The notes under the pieces were generated by a model that made no database searches, was not told where the DNA came from, and was given only the letters and a program-made list of their open reading frames with translations. From positions 124,001 through 188,000 of the forward strand of contig NZ_MDGK01000041.1 in assembly GCF_001870465.1 (NCBI RefSeq): a stretch of 64,000 bases of DNA. Reading direction: 5' to 3'. This document shows, one piece after another, positions 33,734 through 42,442 of this stretch (its first letter is position 1; every line of letters starts with the position of its first letter). This DNA is from Pseudomonas extremorientalis. Its GTDB lineage: Bacteria; Pseudomonadota; Gammaproteobacteria; Pseudomonadales; Pseudomonadaceae. A program made the translations under genes and the position numbers.

Positions 33734-34756
33734 CTAGTATTTCTGTCGGGAAAGGACAACCGGAGCCTCCACGCCAAACCAACGCTTGAGCCTGAGGTAT
33801 GTAGCCTTTTCCAGCCAGTGATAGCTGTAAAAGGCGCCAGATGCCGTCAGTACAATGCAAACAGGCAATATCAAGTAGGGGCTTATTCCAGTGTGCCCCA
33901 CAACCCATCGCCCAGCACACAGCACCAGGTCGTGGAGCAAATACACCGAATAGGAACAATCCCCAAGCATCTTCATAAAGCGAGAGCCTTGAAAGTAAGG
34001 CTCCAGCATCACAAAACTCATCACCAGCATCGCGCTGGGCATCCCCCACTCCAACACGCGCGGTACATCGGCCCCCTGGTAAATCGCCGCACAAGCCAGC
34101 ACGATTCCCAACAACGGCAGCCATGCCCTGGCCCGAAACAGGCCGCGGCGGTACAGCATGCCGATCACAACGCCCATCAGGAATTCAAAAACCATGTCCT
34201 GACGATAAAAATCGCTGGTCAAGTCGAGCGCAGGACCGATGTAGCACGCGAGAAACAGTAGCACCGCCACCACCCACAACCGATAGGACGGGGGAACCAA
34301 CAAGGCGATGGCAAACAGGACATAGAACAGCATCTCGAAGTTCAGGGTCCAGCCGACATTCAGCAGCGGGTAGACCCCATAACCCCCTGGGTGTTCGGCG
34401 CAGAGAAACAGCAGCGACATGAGCGCATGACCCAGTTCGAGATGATCATCTGGAAACATCGAGGGGACGAGCGCGATTACGACAGCCGTGACCAGGGTAT
34501 AGAACCAATACGCCGGAACTATCCTGGCCACTCGCATAAGTATGAATTGCCTGGGTGTCAGTGACTTGTCAGCGGTCGCCAGGAAAATCACAAGGCCGCT
34601 GATGACAAAGAATACGTCGACCCCTATACCGCCCTTATCGGCGAACACGAACTCTAGAGGATTATGTGCCTCATAATCGAAAAACGTCCCCATGAAGTGA
34701 TGCCCCACCACCACCCACGCCGCCAGCGCCCGTAGCGCCTGTACTGAAATCAACAT
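33734..34756 (-). CDS. OafA/YrhL-type membrane acyltransferase
   Basis: This 340-aa integral membrane protein is of the acyltransferase-3 family, with about ten helices. The catalytic-type His lies near the start (VVGHHFMGTFFDYE), then GGIGVDVFFVISGLVIFL and RVARIVPAYWFYTL, all typical of O-acyltransferases that acetylate surface polysaccharide or lipopolysaccharide. GC content is visibly lower than in the flanking nfuA and cti genes, and it has no functional partner nearby. It may be an acquired gene. The acceptor is unknown. Confidence 0.88.
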   Translation of the reverse strand: MLISVQALRALAAWVVVGHHFMGTFFDYEAHNPLEFVFADKGGIGVDVFFVISGLVIFLATADKSLTPRQFILMRVARIVPAYWFYTLVTAVVIALVPSMFPDDHLELGHALMSLLFLCAEHPGGYGVYPLLNVGWTLNFEMLFYVLFAIALLVPPSYRLWVVAVLLFLACYIGPALDLTSDFYRQDMVFEFLMGVVIGMLYRRGLFRARAWLPLLGIVLACAAIYQGADVPRVLEWGMPSAMLVMSFVMLEPYFQGSRFMKMLGDCSYSVYLLHDLVLCAGRWVVGHTGISPYLILPVCIVLTASGAFYSYHWLEKATYLRLKRWFGVEAPVVLSRQKY

Positions 34757-34843
34757 GATCGGAATACCTGTTCCACTCCCGCAAGATAGATATCCGACCG
34801 CTTCAGCACCCGCTCAGAGAGATGACTGGATCACTGCCCTTAG

Positions 34844-37135
34844 TTATAGGTTTTCATAGCGGTTCATGTCCAATACCCCTTCTTCCACCGGCGTGGTTTC
34901 GCGGATGTACTGCGATAAATCATGGAAATACTGCCAGAACAATGGATGACTGCGTCGCACACCCCACCGATCCACAATCTCCTCGAAACCCTTGGCATCC
35001 TTGGCCTGCTCCATTTCAGCCACGAACTCAGGCACTTCCTGGGCTGGAATATTGAACATGAAGTTCGGGTAGCTGCTCAGCACACCCGGATAAATCGTCA
35101 CCGTATCCAGGCCCGGCTGGTAGCGATAAGCCTCCCCCAGCAAAAACGCGACATTACTGTGGGCACGATTGCGCAGCATGCTATAGACCACACGTTTGCC
35201 ACTGGCGGTTTCAACCCGCAGCATCGTCGCTTCAGGCAATTGATCAATCACCTTGAGCCCGGCAGCTGGGCGTGAGGTCAGGCGGCTCAGGGCCTGCTCC
35301 GCATCCTGCAAGGCCGGGTCGATCCCATCGCGGGAACAATAGGCGCCGCTGCAGCGGTTGATCGGGTCCGGGCTGGCATTCAAATCGCCATAACGGGTGA
35401 GCAACTGGTTGGCAAAGTCGCGCTTCGGATCGTTTTCGTTCAGGTGCAGGCCGGTGGGTTTGTCGTCATCGATTGCCTCGTAATCCAGCCACAGCTTGAG
35501 TTTGCCGCTGTTCTGGTACCAATCGTCGAGGAAACCGTCGCGGGAATCGGCCGGCATCAAACGCAGGAAGTTCTGCTCGGCACCATTGCGGATCAGGTCG
35601 AAGTACAGCCGGGTCTGGGCCTGGTGCGACACATTGCCGAACACGTCGAAATTCACCGCCAGTTGGTAATAGGTGCGCTCCAGCAGTGGATAGTCGAACA
35701 GCCACATCGTTTGTGGCACCTCGCCGATCAGACCTTTGTTGACCGCGGCACTGTCGAAGTGGCGGAAGATGCTCAGCAAGGCATTGTCATTGCCTGCCCA
35801 CAGGCTCGACCAGCTCGGCGGCGGCAGGTCGGCGTAGCTGTCGCGGCGCAACGCCTCGTATTCGTTGCGCTTATCGCGGTAGGCCAACCACAGGCTGAGC
35901 ACGCTGCCCACGTCATCGTTTTGCCCCGGCATGGCCAGCAGCGGCGTGGCCTGGCCACGATAGCGCGCATCGGTGATGTACAGGTCGTGGTCCGGGTCCT
36001 GGAACAGGGTCCAGAAATTGTCGCGGATCACATCCGTGGCGATCTGCCCACGGCACACCGGCCCACGGATAAAGGTACGCACGAAGTATTCGGCGTTATC
36101 CAGCATGAACTGGTAGCGCGCCTTGGCCGGGATGGCTTCGAAGGTTTCAAAAGGGTTGGCACGGCGGCCCGGACCGTAGCCCGGCAAGGCGTTGACCTGC
36201 CAGTTGCCGGCGTAGAACAGCTCTTTGATGCGGGCCATCTTCCCGGCGCTGAACGGGTACGTAATGTGGGTTTTATGCACGATCACGCCCTGCACCGGCC
36301 ACAGGCGGTAATACACGCGGGTGCCGGGGTCATCATTGGGACGGCGCGTAGCGATCAGGTCAATCGGTTGGCCACTCGGCGTGCGCGAACGCACCCACTG
36401 GAAGAAATGCCCGGGCTCGCCATTCTCGAAGTAGATGTGCGCGAGGAATAAATGCTCGAACAACCAGCGCGCCACCAGGCTTTCGCGGGCGCCGGGCTGG
36501 TTGAACAGGCTTTCCCACTGCTGCACTTGCAGGGCTTCTTTCGCGCTGGGCGCCAGGCCTTGTTCATCAATCGGCGCGCCGGAGGCAAGCCAGCGTTGCA
36601 GTGTCTGGTACTGCTGGTCCGTCAGGCCAGTGACCGCCAGCGGCATGCCTTCCCTGGGGTGGGCGCCGGCATAGGCATTGAACTCGCCGGGCATGGCGCA
36701 CATGTTCTCGCGGTTCAGGCCCAGCACGATGTTTTCGGGCAGCTTGGCGTTGGGTTGCAAGGGCGCGTTATGCCCCAGCTCCAGCATGCGCGCCATCAGC
36801 GCGGCCTGGCTGCCCTGGGCGTCCAGCACCGAATAGAAGCCCTTTTGCTGCCAGGCCTGTTTGCCGAAGGCGTCATAGAACAAGCGAGTGGTCGGCGTGG
36901 CCTGGCTGCGTTCGCCATCGTAGACCGGCACTTTGCTCGCGCCGCGTGCCGCGCCCTCGGCACTGCCCAGGTTGAGCTGGCAGGCGGAGTCGTAGCAGGC
37001 ATGGCAAGCCACGCATTTCTCGGTGAAGATCGGTTGAATGTCGCGGGTGTACGAAATCGCCGGGGCGGCTCCGTCGGCCTGTGCGATGCAGGCGACCAGT
37101 GCCAGGACGGCGCTGGTGATGAGGCGAAGTGACAT
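34844..37135 (-). CDS. cti: Fatty acid cis/trans isomerase
   Basis: This 763-aa periplasmic haem protein converts cis-unsaturated membrane fatty acids to trans isomers, stiffening the membrane under solvent or heat stress. A signal peptide (MSLRLITSAVLALVACIAQA) precedes the cytochrome c-type haem site CVACH (41-45). The rest matches the Cti family in length and in phrases such as HLFLAHIYFENGEPGHFFQW. It is known from Pseudomonas and Vibrio. It is divergent from metH across a 166-base gap. Confidence 0.95.
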   Translation of the reverse strand: MSLRLITSAVLALVACIAQADGAAPAISYTRDIQPIFTEKCVACHACYDSACQLNLGSAEGAARGASKVPVYDGERSQATPTTRLFYDAFGKQAWQQKGFYSVLDAQGSQAALMARMLELGHNAPLQPNAKLPENIVLGLNRENMCAMPGEFNAYAGAHPREGMPLAVTGLTDQQYQTLQRWLASGAPIDEQGLAPSAKEALQVQQWESLFNQPGARESLVARWLFEHLFLAHIYFENGEPGHFFQWVRSRTPSGQPIDLIATRRPNDDPGTRVYYRLWPVQGVIVHKTHITYPFSAGKMARIKELFYAGNWQVNALPGYGPGRRANPFETFEAIPAKARYQFMLDNAEYFVRTFIRGPVCRGQIATDVIRDNFWTLFQDPDHDLYITDARYRGQATPLLAMPGQNDDVGSVLSLWLAYRDKRNEYEALRRDSYADLPPPSWSSLWAGNDNALLSIFRHFDSAAVNKGLIGEVPQTMWLFDYPLLERTYYQLAVNFDVFGNVSHQAQTRLYFDLIRNGAEQNFLRLMPADSRDGFLDDWYQNSGKLKLWLDYEAIDDDKPTGLHLNENDPKRDFANQLLTRYGDLNASPDPINRCSGAYCSRDGIDPALQDAEQALSRLTSRPAAGLKVIDQLPEATMLRVETASGKRVVYSMLRNRAHSNVAFLLGEAYRYQPGLDTVTIYPGVLSSYPNFMFNIPAQEVPEFVAEMEQAKDAKGFEEIVDRWGVRRSHPLFWQYFHDLSQYIRETTPVEEGVLDMNRYENL

Positions 37136-37301
37136 GTATCCGGTCCCGATTCAATGCGAGCGCTGAAAAATTGCCGGTGATTCTACCGGGCCATACGCCT
37201 CTGCAACATGAGTGATATTCATGTAAAAGCCGCGCATGCTGCAAAACCACGCAGGTTTGATATGATCCATGCCCTCCGTAATGCCTGACCAGAGTAGTCC
37301 C

Positions 37302-40300
37302 ATGTCCGATCGTAGCGTTCGTCTGCAAGCCCTTCATCAAGCCCTCAAGGAACGTATCCTGATCCTCGACGGTGGTATGGGCACGATGATCCAGAGCTAC
37401 AAACTCGAAGAAGAAGACTACCGTGGCAAACGCTTCGCCGACTGGCCGAGCGACGTCAAGGGTAACAACGACCTGCTGGTGATCACTCGCCCGGACGTGA
37501 TCGGCGGCATTGAAAAAGCCTACCTGGATGCCGGTGCCGACATCCTCGAAACCAACACCTTCAACGCCACCCGCATCTCCATGGCCGACTACGGTATGGA
37601 AGAGCTGGCCTACGAGCTGAACGTAGAAGGCGCACGCCTGGCACGCAAGATCGCCGACGCCAAGACCCTGGAGAACCCGGCCAAGCCACGCTTCGTCGCC
37701 GGCGTGCTCGGCCCGACCAGTCGGACCTGCTCGTTGTCGCCGGACGTGAACAACCCCGGCTACCGCAACGTGACCTTCGATGAACTGGTGGAAAACTACA
37801 CCGAGGCCACCAAAGGCCTGATCGAAGGCGGCGCCGACCTGATCCTGATCGAGACCATCTTCGACACCCTCAACGCCAAGGCCGCGATCTTCGCCGTGCA
37901 AGGTGTGTTCGAGGAGCTCAATACCGAACTGCCGATCATGATCTCCGGCACTATCACCGACGCCTCCGGTCGCACCCTGTCGGGCCAGACCACCGAAGCG
38001 TTCTGGAACTCGGTGGCCCACGCCAAGCCGATTTCGGTGGGCCTGAACTGCGCCCTGGGCGCCAGCGAACTGCGTCCGTACCTGGAAGAGTTGTCGAACA
38101 AGGCCAACACCCACGTGTCCGCGCACCCCAACGCCGGCCTGCCCAACGAATTCGGCGAGTACGACGAACTGCCTTCGCAAACCGCCAAGGTCATCGAAGA
38201 GTTCGCCCAGAGCGGCTTCCTCAATATTGTCGGCGGCTGCTGCGGCACCACGCCAGGCCATATCGAGGCCATCGCCAAGGCCGTGGCCGGTTATGCGCCA
38301 CGCGTGATCCCGGACATCCCCAAGGCGTGCCGCCTGTCGGGCCTGGAGCCGTTCACGATTGATCGCAGTTCGCTGTTCGTCAACGTTGGCGAGCGCACCA
38401 ACATCACCGGCTCCGCCAAATTCGCCCGGTTGATCCGTGAAGACAACTACACCGAAGCCCTCGAAGTCGCCCTGCAGCAGGTGGAAGCCGGCGCCCAGGT
38501 GATCGACATCAACATGGACGAGGGTATGCTGGATTCGAAGAAGGCCATGGTGACCTTCCTCAACCTGATTGCCGGTGAGCCGGACATCTCCCGCGTGCCG
38601 ATCATGATCGACTCCTCCAAGTGGGACGTGATCGAGGCGGGCCTGAAGTGCATCCAGGGCAAGGGCATCGTCAACTCCATCAGCATGAAGGAAGGCGTCG
38701 AGCAGTTCATCCACCATGCCAGGTTGTGCAAGCGCTACGGCGCGGCCGTGGTGGTGATGGCCTTCGACGAAGCCGGCCAGGCCGACACCGAAGCGCGCAA
38801 GAAAGAGATCTGCAAACGCTCCTACGACATCCTGGTGAATGAAGTCGGCTTCCCGCCGGAAGACATCATCTTCGACCCGAACATCTTCGCGGTCGCCACC
38901 GGTATCGAAGAACACAACAACTACGCCGTCGACTTCATCAACGCCTGCGCATATATCCGTGACGAACTGCCCTACGCGCTGACCTCCGGCGGCGTGTCCA
39001 ACGTGTCGTTCTCGTTCCGTGGCAACAACCCGGTGCGCGAGGCGATCCACTCGGTGTTCCTGCTGTATGCGATCCGCAGCGGCCTGACCATGGGTATTGT
39101 CAACGCCGGCCAACTGGAGATCTACGACCAGATCCCGGTCGAGTTGCGCGACGCCGTGGAAGACGTGGTGCTCAACCGCACCCCGGACGGCACCGACGCG
39201 CTCCTCGCCATCGCCGACAAATACAAGGGCGACGGCAGCGTCAAGGAAGCCGAGACCGAGGAATGGCGCGGCTGGGACGTGAACAAGCGCCTGGAACACG
39301 CCTTGGTCAAGGGCATCACCACGCACATCGTTGAAGACACCGAAGAGTCCCGGCTGTCGTTCGCGCGTCCGATTGAAGTGATCGAGGGCCCGCTGATGTC
39401 CGGCATGAACATCGTCGGCGACCTGTTCGGCGCGGGCAAAATGTTCCTGCCCCAGGTGGTGAAATCCGCCCGCGTCATGAAACAGGCCGTGGCCCACTTG
39501 ATCCCGTTCATCGAGCTGGAAAAAGGCGACAAGCCGGAAGCCAAGGGCAAGATCCTGATGGCCACCGTGAAGGGCGACGTGCATGACATCGGCAAGAACA
39601 TTGTCGGCGTGGTGCTGGGTTGCAACGGCTATGACATCGTCGACCTCGGCGTGATGGTACCGGCGGAGAAGATCCTGCAGGTGGCCAAGGAGCAGAAATG
39701 CGACATCATCGGGCTGTCCGGCCTGATCACCCCGTCCCTGGACGAGATGGTGCACGTGGCCCGCGAAATGCAGCGCCAGGACTTCCACCTGCCGCTGATG
39801 ATCGGCGGTGCGACCACCTCCAAGGCGCACACGGCGGTGAAGATCGAGCCCAAGTACAGCAATGATGCGGTGGTGTACGTGACCGACGCTTCGCGTGCGG
39901 TCGGCGTGGCCACGCAGTTGCTGTCCAAGGAACTCAAGGCCGGCTTTGTCGAGCGCACCCGCGAAGAGTACGTGGAAGTGCGCGAACGCACGTCCAACCG
40001 CAGCGCCCGCACCGAACGCCTGAGCTACCCGGCCGCCATCGCCAAGAAGCCGCAGTTCGACTGGAGCAGCTACACGCCGGTGGTGCCGACCTTTACCGGC
40101 GCCAAGGTGCTGGACAATATCGACCTCAAGGTGCTGGCCGAGTACATCGACTGGACACCGTTCTTTATCTCCTGGGACCTGGCCGGCAAGTTCCCGCGCA
40201 TCCTCGAGGATGAAGTGGTCGGTGAAGCCGCGACTGCGCTGTACGCCGATGCCCAGGAAATGCTCAAGAAACTGATCGACGAAAAACTCATCAGCGCCCG

Positions 40301-41012
40301 TGCGGTATTCGGTTTCTGGCCGACCAACCAGGTGCAGGACGATGACCTGGAAGTCTATGGCGACGACGGCCAACCGATTGCCCGGTTGCATCACCTGCGC
40401 CAGCAGATCATCAAGACCGACGGCAAGCCGAACTTCTCCCTGGCCGACTTCGTGGCGCCCAAGGACAGCGGCGTGACCGACTACATCGGTGGTTTCATCA
40501 CCACCGCCGGCATCGGTGCCGAAGAAGTCGCCAAGGCCTACCAGGACGCGGGCGACGACTACAACTCGATCATGGTCAAGGCCCTGGCCGACCGCCTGGC
40601 CGAGGCCTGCGCCGAATGGCTGCACCAGCAGGTGCGTAAAGAGCATTGGGGTTATGCCAAGGACGAGCAACTGGACAACGAGGCGCTCATCAAGGAGCAA
40701 TACAGCGGCATCCGCCCTGCCCCGGGCTACCCGGCGTGCCCGGATCACACTGAGAAAGCCCAGTTGTTCCAGTTGCTCGACCCCGAGGCCCGCGAGATGC
40801 AGGCCGGCCGCAGCGGGGTGTTTCTCACCGAACACTACGCAATGTTCCCGGCGGCTGCCGTCAGCGGCTGGTACTTCGCGCACCCGCAGGCGCAGTACTT
40901 TGCCGTGGGCAAGGTCGACAAGGACCAGGTGACCAGCTACACCGCGCGTAAAGGCCAGGACCTGAGCGTGACCGAGCGTTGGCTGGCGCCGAACCTGGGG
41001 TACGACAACTAA
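37302..41012 (+). CDS. metH: Cobalamin-dependent methionine synthase
   Basis: This 1236-aa enzyme transfers the methyl group of methyltetrahydrofolate to homocysteine through cobalamin. Four modules are present: homocysteine-binding (1-330, zinc Cys in GLNCALG and GGCCGTTP), folate-binding (about 355-620), B12-binding with DVHDIGKN (cobalt-ligand His near 759) and an SGLITPS loop, and the C-terminal SAM activation domain (RPAPGYPACPDHT). ATG 37302 (MSDRSVRLQALHQ) is preferred over 37269. A TATGAT at 37261 is a candidate -10. It depends on the B12 genes 5-15 kb upstream. Confidence 0.97.
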   Translation: MSDRSVRLQALHQALKERILILDGGMGTMIQSYKLEEEDYRGKRFADWPSDVKGNNDLLVITRPDVIGGIEKAYLDAGADILETNTFNATRISMADYGMEELAYELNVEGARLARKIADAKTLENPAKPRFVAGVLGPTSRTCSLSPDVNNPGYRNVTFDELVENYTEATKGLIEGGADLILIETIFDTLNAKAAIFAVQGVFEELNTELPIMISGTITDASGRTLSGQTTEAFWNSVAHAKPISVGLNCALGASELRPYLEELSNKANTHVSAHPNAGLPNEFGEYDELPSQTAKVIEEFAQSGFLNIVGGCCGTTPGHIEAIAKAVAGYAPRVIPDIPKACRLSGLEPFTIDRSSLFVNVGERTNITGSAKFARLIREDNYTEALEVALQQVEAGAQVIDINMDEGMLDSKKAMVTFLNLIAGEPDISRVPIMIDSSKWDVIEAGLKCIQGKGIVNSISMKEGVEQFIHHARLCKRYGAAVVVMAFDEAGQADTEARKKEICKRSYDILVNEVGFPPEDIIFDPNIFAVATGIEEHNNYAVDFINACAYIRDELPYALTSGGVSNVSFSFRGNNPVREAIHSVFLLYAIRSGLTMGIVNAGQLEIYDQIPVELRDAVEDVVLNRTPDGTDALLAIADKYKGDGSVKEAETEEWRGWDVNKRLEHALVKGITTHIVEDTEESRLSFARPIEVIEGPLMSGMNIVGDLFGAGKMFLPQVVKSARVMKQAVAHLIPFIELEKGDKPEAKGKILMATVKGDVHDIGKNIVGVVLGCNGYDIVDLGVMVPAEKILQVAKEQKCDIIGLSGLITPSLDEMVHVAREMQRQDFHLPLMIGGATTSKAHTAVKIEPKYSNDAVVYVTDASRAVGVATQLLSKELKAGFVERTREEYVEVRERTSNRSARTERLSYPAAIAKKPQFDWSSYTPVVPTFTGAKVLDNIDLKVLAEYIDWTPFFISWDLAGKFPRILEDEVVGEAATALYADAQEMLKKLIDEKLISARAVFGFWPTNQVQDDDLEVYGDDGQPIARLHHLRQQIIKTDGKPNFSLADFVAPKDSGVTDYIGGFITTAGIGAEEVAKAYQDAGDDYNSIMVKALADRLAEACAEWLHQQVRKEHWGYAKDEQLDNEALIKEQYSGIRPAPGYPACPDHTEKAQLFQLLDPEAREMQAGRSGVFLTEHYAMFPAAAVSGWYFAHPQAQYFAVGKVDKDQVTSYTARKGQDLSVTERWLAPNLGYDN

Positions 41013-41064
41013 GCCCGGCTGGATTGTCTATGCTCTCCCTCACACACCTTGTGTCGAGGGATGT

Positions 41065-41283
41065 ATGGACGATCCAGTCAACAACAAACCCCCTACCTTC
41101 TGGCAGATGCTGCACAGCGTCGTGGCAGCCGCGTTCGGCGTGCAGAGCGGCAAGAACCGCGCCCGCGACTTCACCCACGGCAAGCCCAGCCACTTTGTGG
41201 TGCTGGGCATTCTGTTCACGGCGGTGTTTGCCTTGACGCTGTTCGGCATCGTCAAGCTGGTGCTGCACCTGGCCGGCGTCTAG
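41065..41283 (+). CDS. DUF2970 small membrane protein (72 aa)
   Basis: A 72-aa protein with an N-terminal soluble part (MDDPVNNKPPTFWQMLHSVVAAAFGVQSGKNR) and one C-terminal membrane helix (FVVLGILFTAVFALTLFGIVKLVL). This matches DUF2970, whose members have the same WQML...VAAAFGVQS...R opening. It lies 52 bases after metH on the same strand and may be cotranscribed. The function is unknown. Confidence 0.85.
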   Translation: MDDPVNNKPPTFWQMLHSVVAAAFGVQSGKNRARDFTHGKPSHFVVLGILFTAVFALTLFGIVKLVLHLAGV

Positions 41284-42061
41284 CGCAGCAGCAGTTGCAG
41301 GCTGAAGGGGTAACGGTAGGACGCCGGCTTGCCGACGGCTGACAGTGCGCGGAAATCCACCGGCGCCAACGGACCGAGCAGGCGTTGCGCCTGGGTCGCA
41401 TCGATCAGTTGGAACAACGCCTCCTGGCGGTCACGCCCGCCATGGGCGTCGATATTCACGCCCTTGGTATCATCGTTGATCAACACCATCGCCCAACCAC
41501 CCAGGGTGGAATGGCCTGCGACCAGCGTATTCAGGCGACCATCCAAGCGTGCCTGCAAGATAGCCGGCGAGCTGTTGACGGCGCTGAACAGTACGTCCTT
41601 GCCAAGCAATCGCCCGCTCTGTTGAAAGGCCTGCATCGCCATAGACCAAATGACGCAGGCGCACCTCGAGGTGCTCGACCAAGCGCGGCGCAGGCCCTGT
41701 TCACACAACTGCGCAGCCGGAGCGGTCTTGGTGCCGGAGAACGCCAGCAGTTCGATGGATTGGCCAGCGGCAACGGGACCGTGCAGACGTAGCAGACCCG
41801 TGAGCATCAGGTAGCCGGCCTGTTCATCATCGGTGACCATGCTGGCGATCCGTAGCGCACGCGCAGATGCAGGCCGAGGTCCTTGGCACCGGCCTGCATG
41901 AATTGCGCGTAGCTGACCCGGAAGGTTTCCGTCGACATGCCCGGGTTGAGAAACACCACCGACGTGGCATGGGCCATGGCCCCATACGCCGATCCCAGCA
42001 ACCACACACACGCAATCAGCACCTTCGACAGGGTTATCAAGCCTTGAACATTGACCGCCAT
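41280..42061 (-). pseudogene. Decayed periplasmic solute-binding protein (sugar-type ABC)
   Basis: Pieces of one protein lie in different frames. The first piece, 42061 to about 41848, has a signal peptide (LIACVWLLGSAYGAMAHA) and then VVFLNPGMSTETFRVSYAQF. It breaks at RVRYG and resumes in another frame as MVTDDEQAGYLMLTGLLR...ELLAFSGTKTAPAAQL. A further frame carries VEHLEVRLRHLVYG. The last part resumes in the second frame as AMQAFQQSGRLLGKDVLFSAVNSSPAILQ and runs to the stop at 41280. Joined, they give only about 260 residues, so internal deletions at both breaks are likely. An intact protein should be about 350 aa. Confidence 0.75.
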
Positions 42062-42095
42062 GGATAGTGGCAAGGCGACAGTCAATCGAGGCTCT

Positions 42096-42209
42096 TTACT
42101 GGTGGCTCACCCAGAATACGGCGGTTCCCACCACCAGGATGATCAGAAACAGAATGGCCCAGGCATCAACGGTACTGTCAGGTTTACGGGCTTTTGTCGG
42201 ATTGCTCAT
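42096..42209 (-). CDS. 37-aa single-pass membrane protein
   Basis: A very short gene from ATG 42209 to TAA 42096. The first part is MSNPTKARKPDSTVDAWA and the rest is one membrane helix (ILFLIILVVGTAVFWVS) ending HQ. GAGG lies about 8 bases upstream. The basic N-terminus predicts an inner-membrane protein with its N-terminus in the cytosol. I do not recognise a named family. The clean helix and ribosome site argue for a real gene rather than chance. It sits just upstream of the decayed solute-binding gene on the same strand. Confidence 0.6.
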   Translation of the reverse strand: MSNPTKARKPDSTVDAWAILFLIILVVGTAVFWVSHQ

Positions 42210-42442
42210 CGCATCGCCTCTTGTCGGTTTTATAGGAGATAACGCTTAAACACGCTCACAGTAAAGTTGACGATTGCCCGCATGACAAATGTGGGTATCG
42301 CGATAACCGTTCTCATTAGTCAATTTGGTTATTTGCATATACTCAAACATCACTTTTGCGCATAAACGCAAACTGGTATCGTGCGCCGGCTCCGTTGGGA
42401 GTGCGCGGCCGTGCGCGCAGATTTGCCGAGAACAGGACCTAT

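Noticed and set aside
36873..40883. 1336-codon open frame on the minus strand
   Set aside because: It is antisense to metH and part of cti. It arises from the high-GC third positions of metH and has a low-complexity Gly/His/Val/Asp-rich translation with no family motif.
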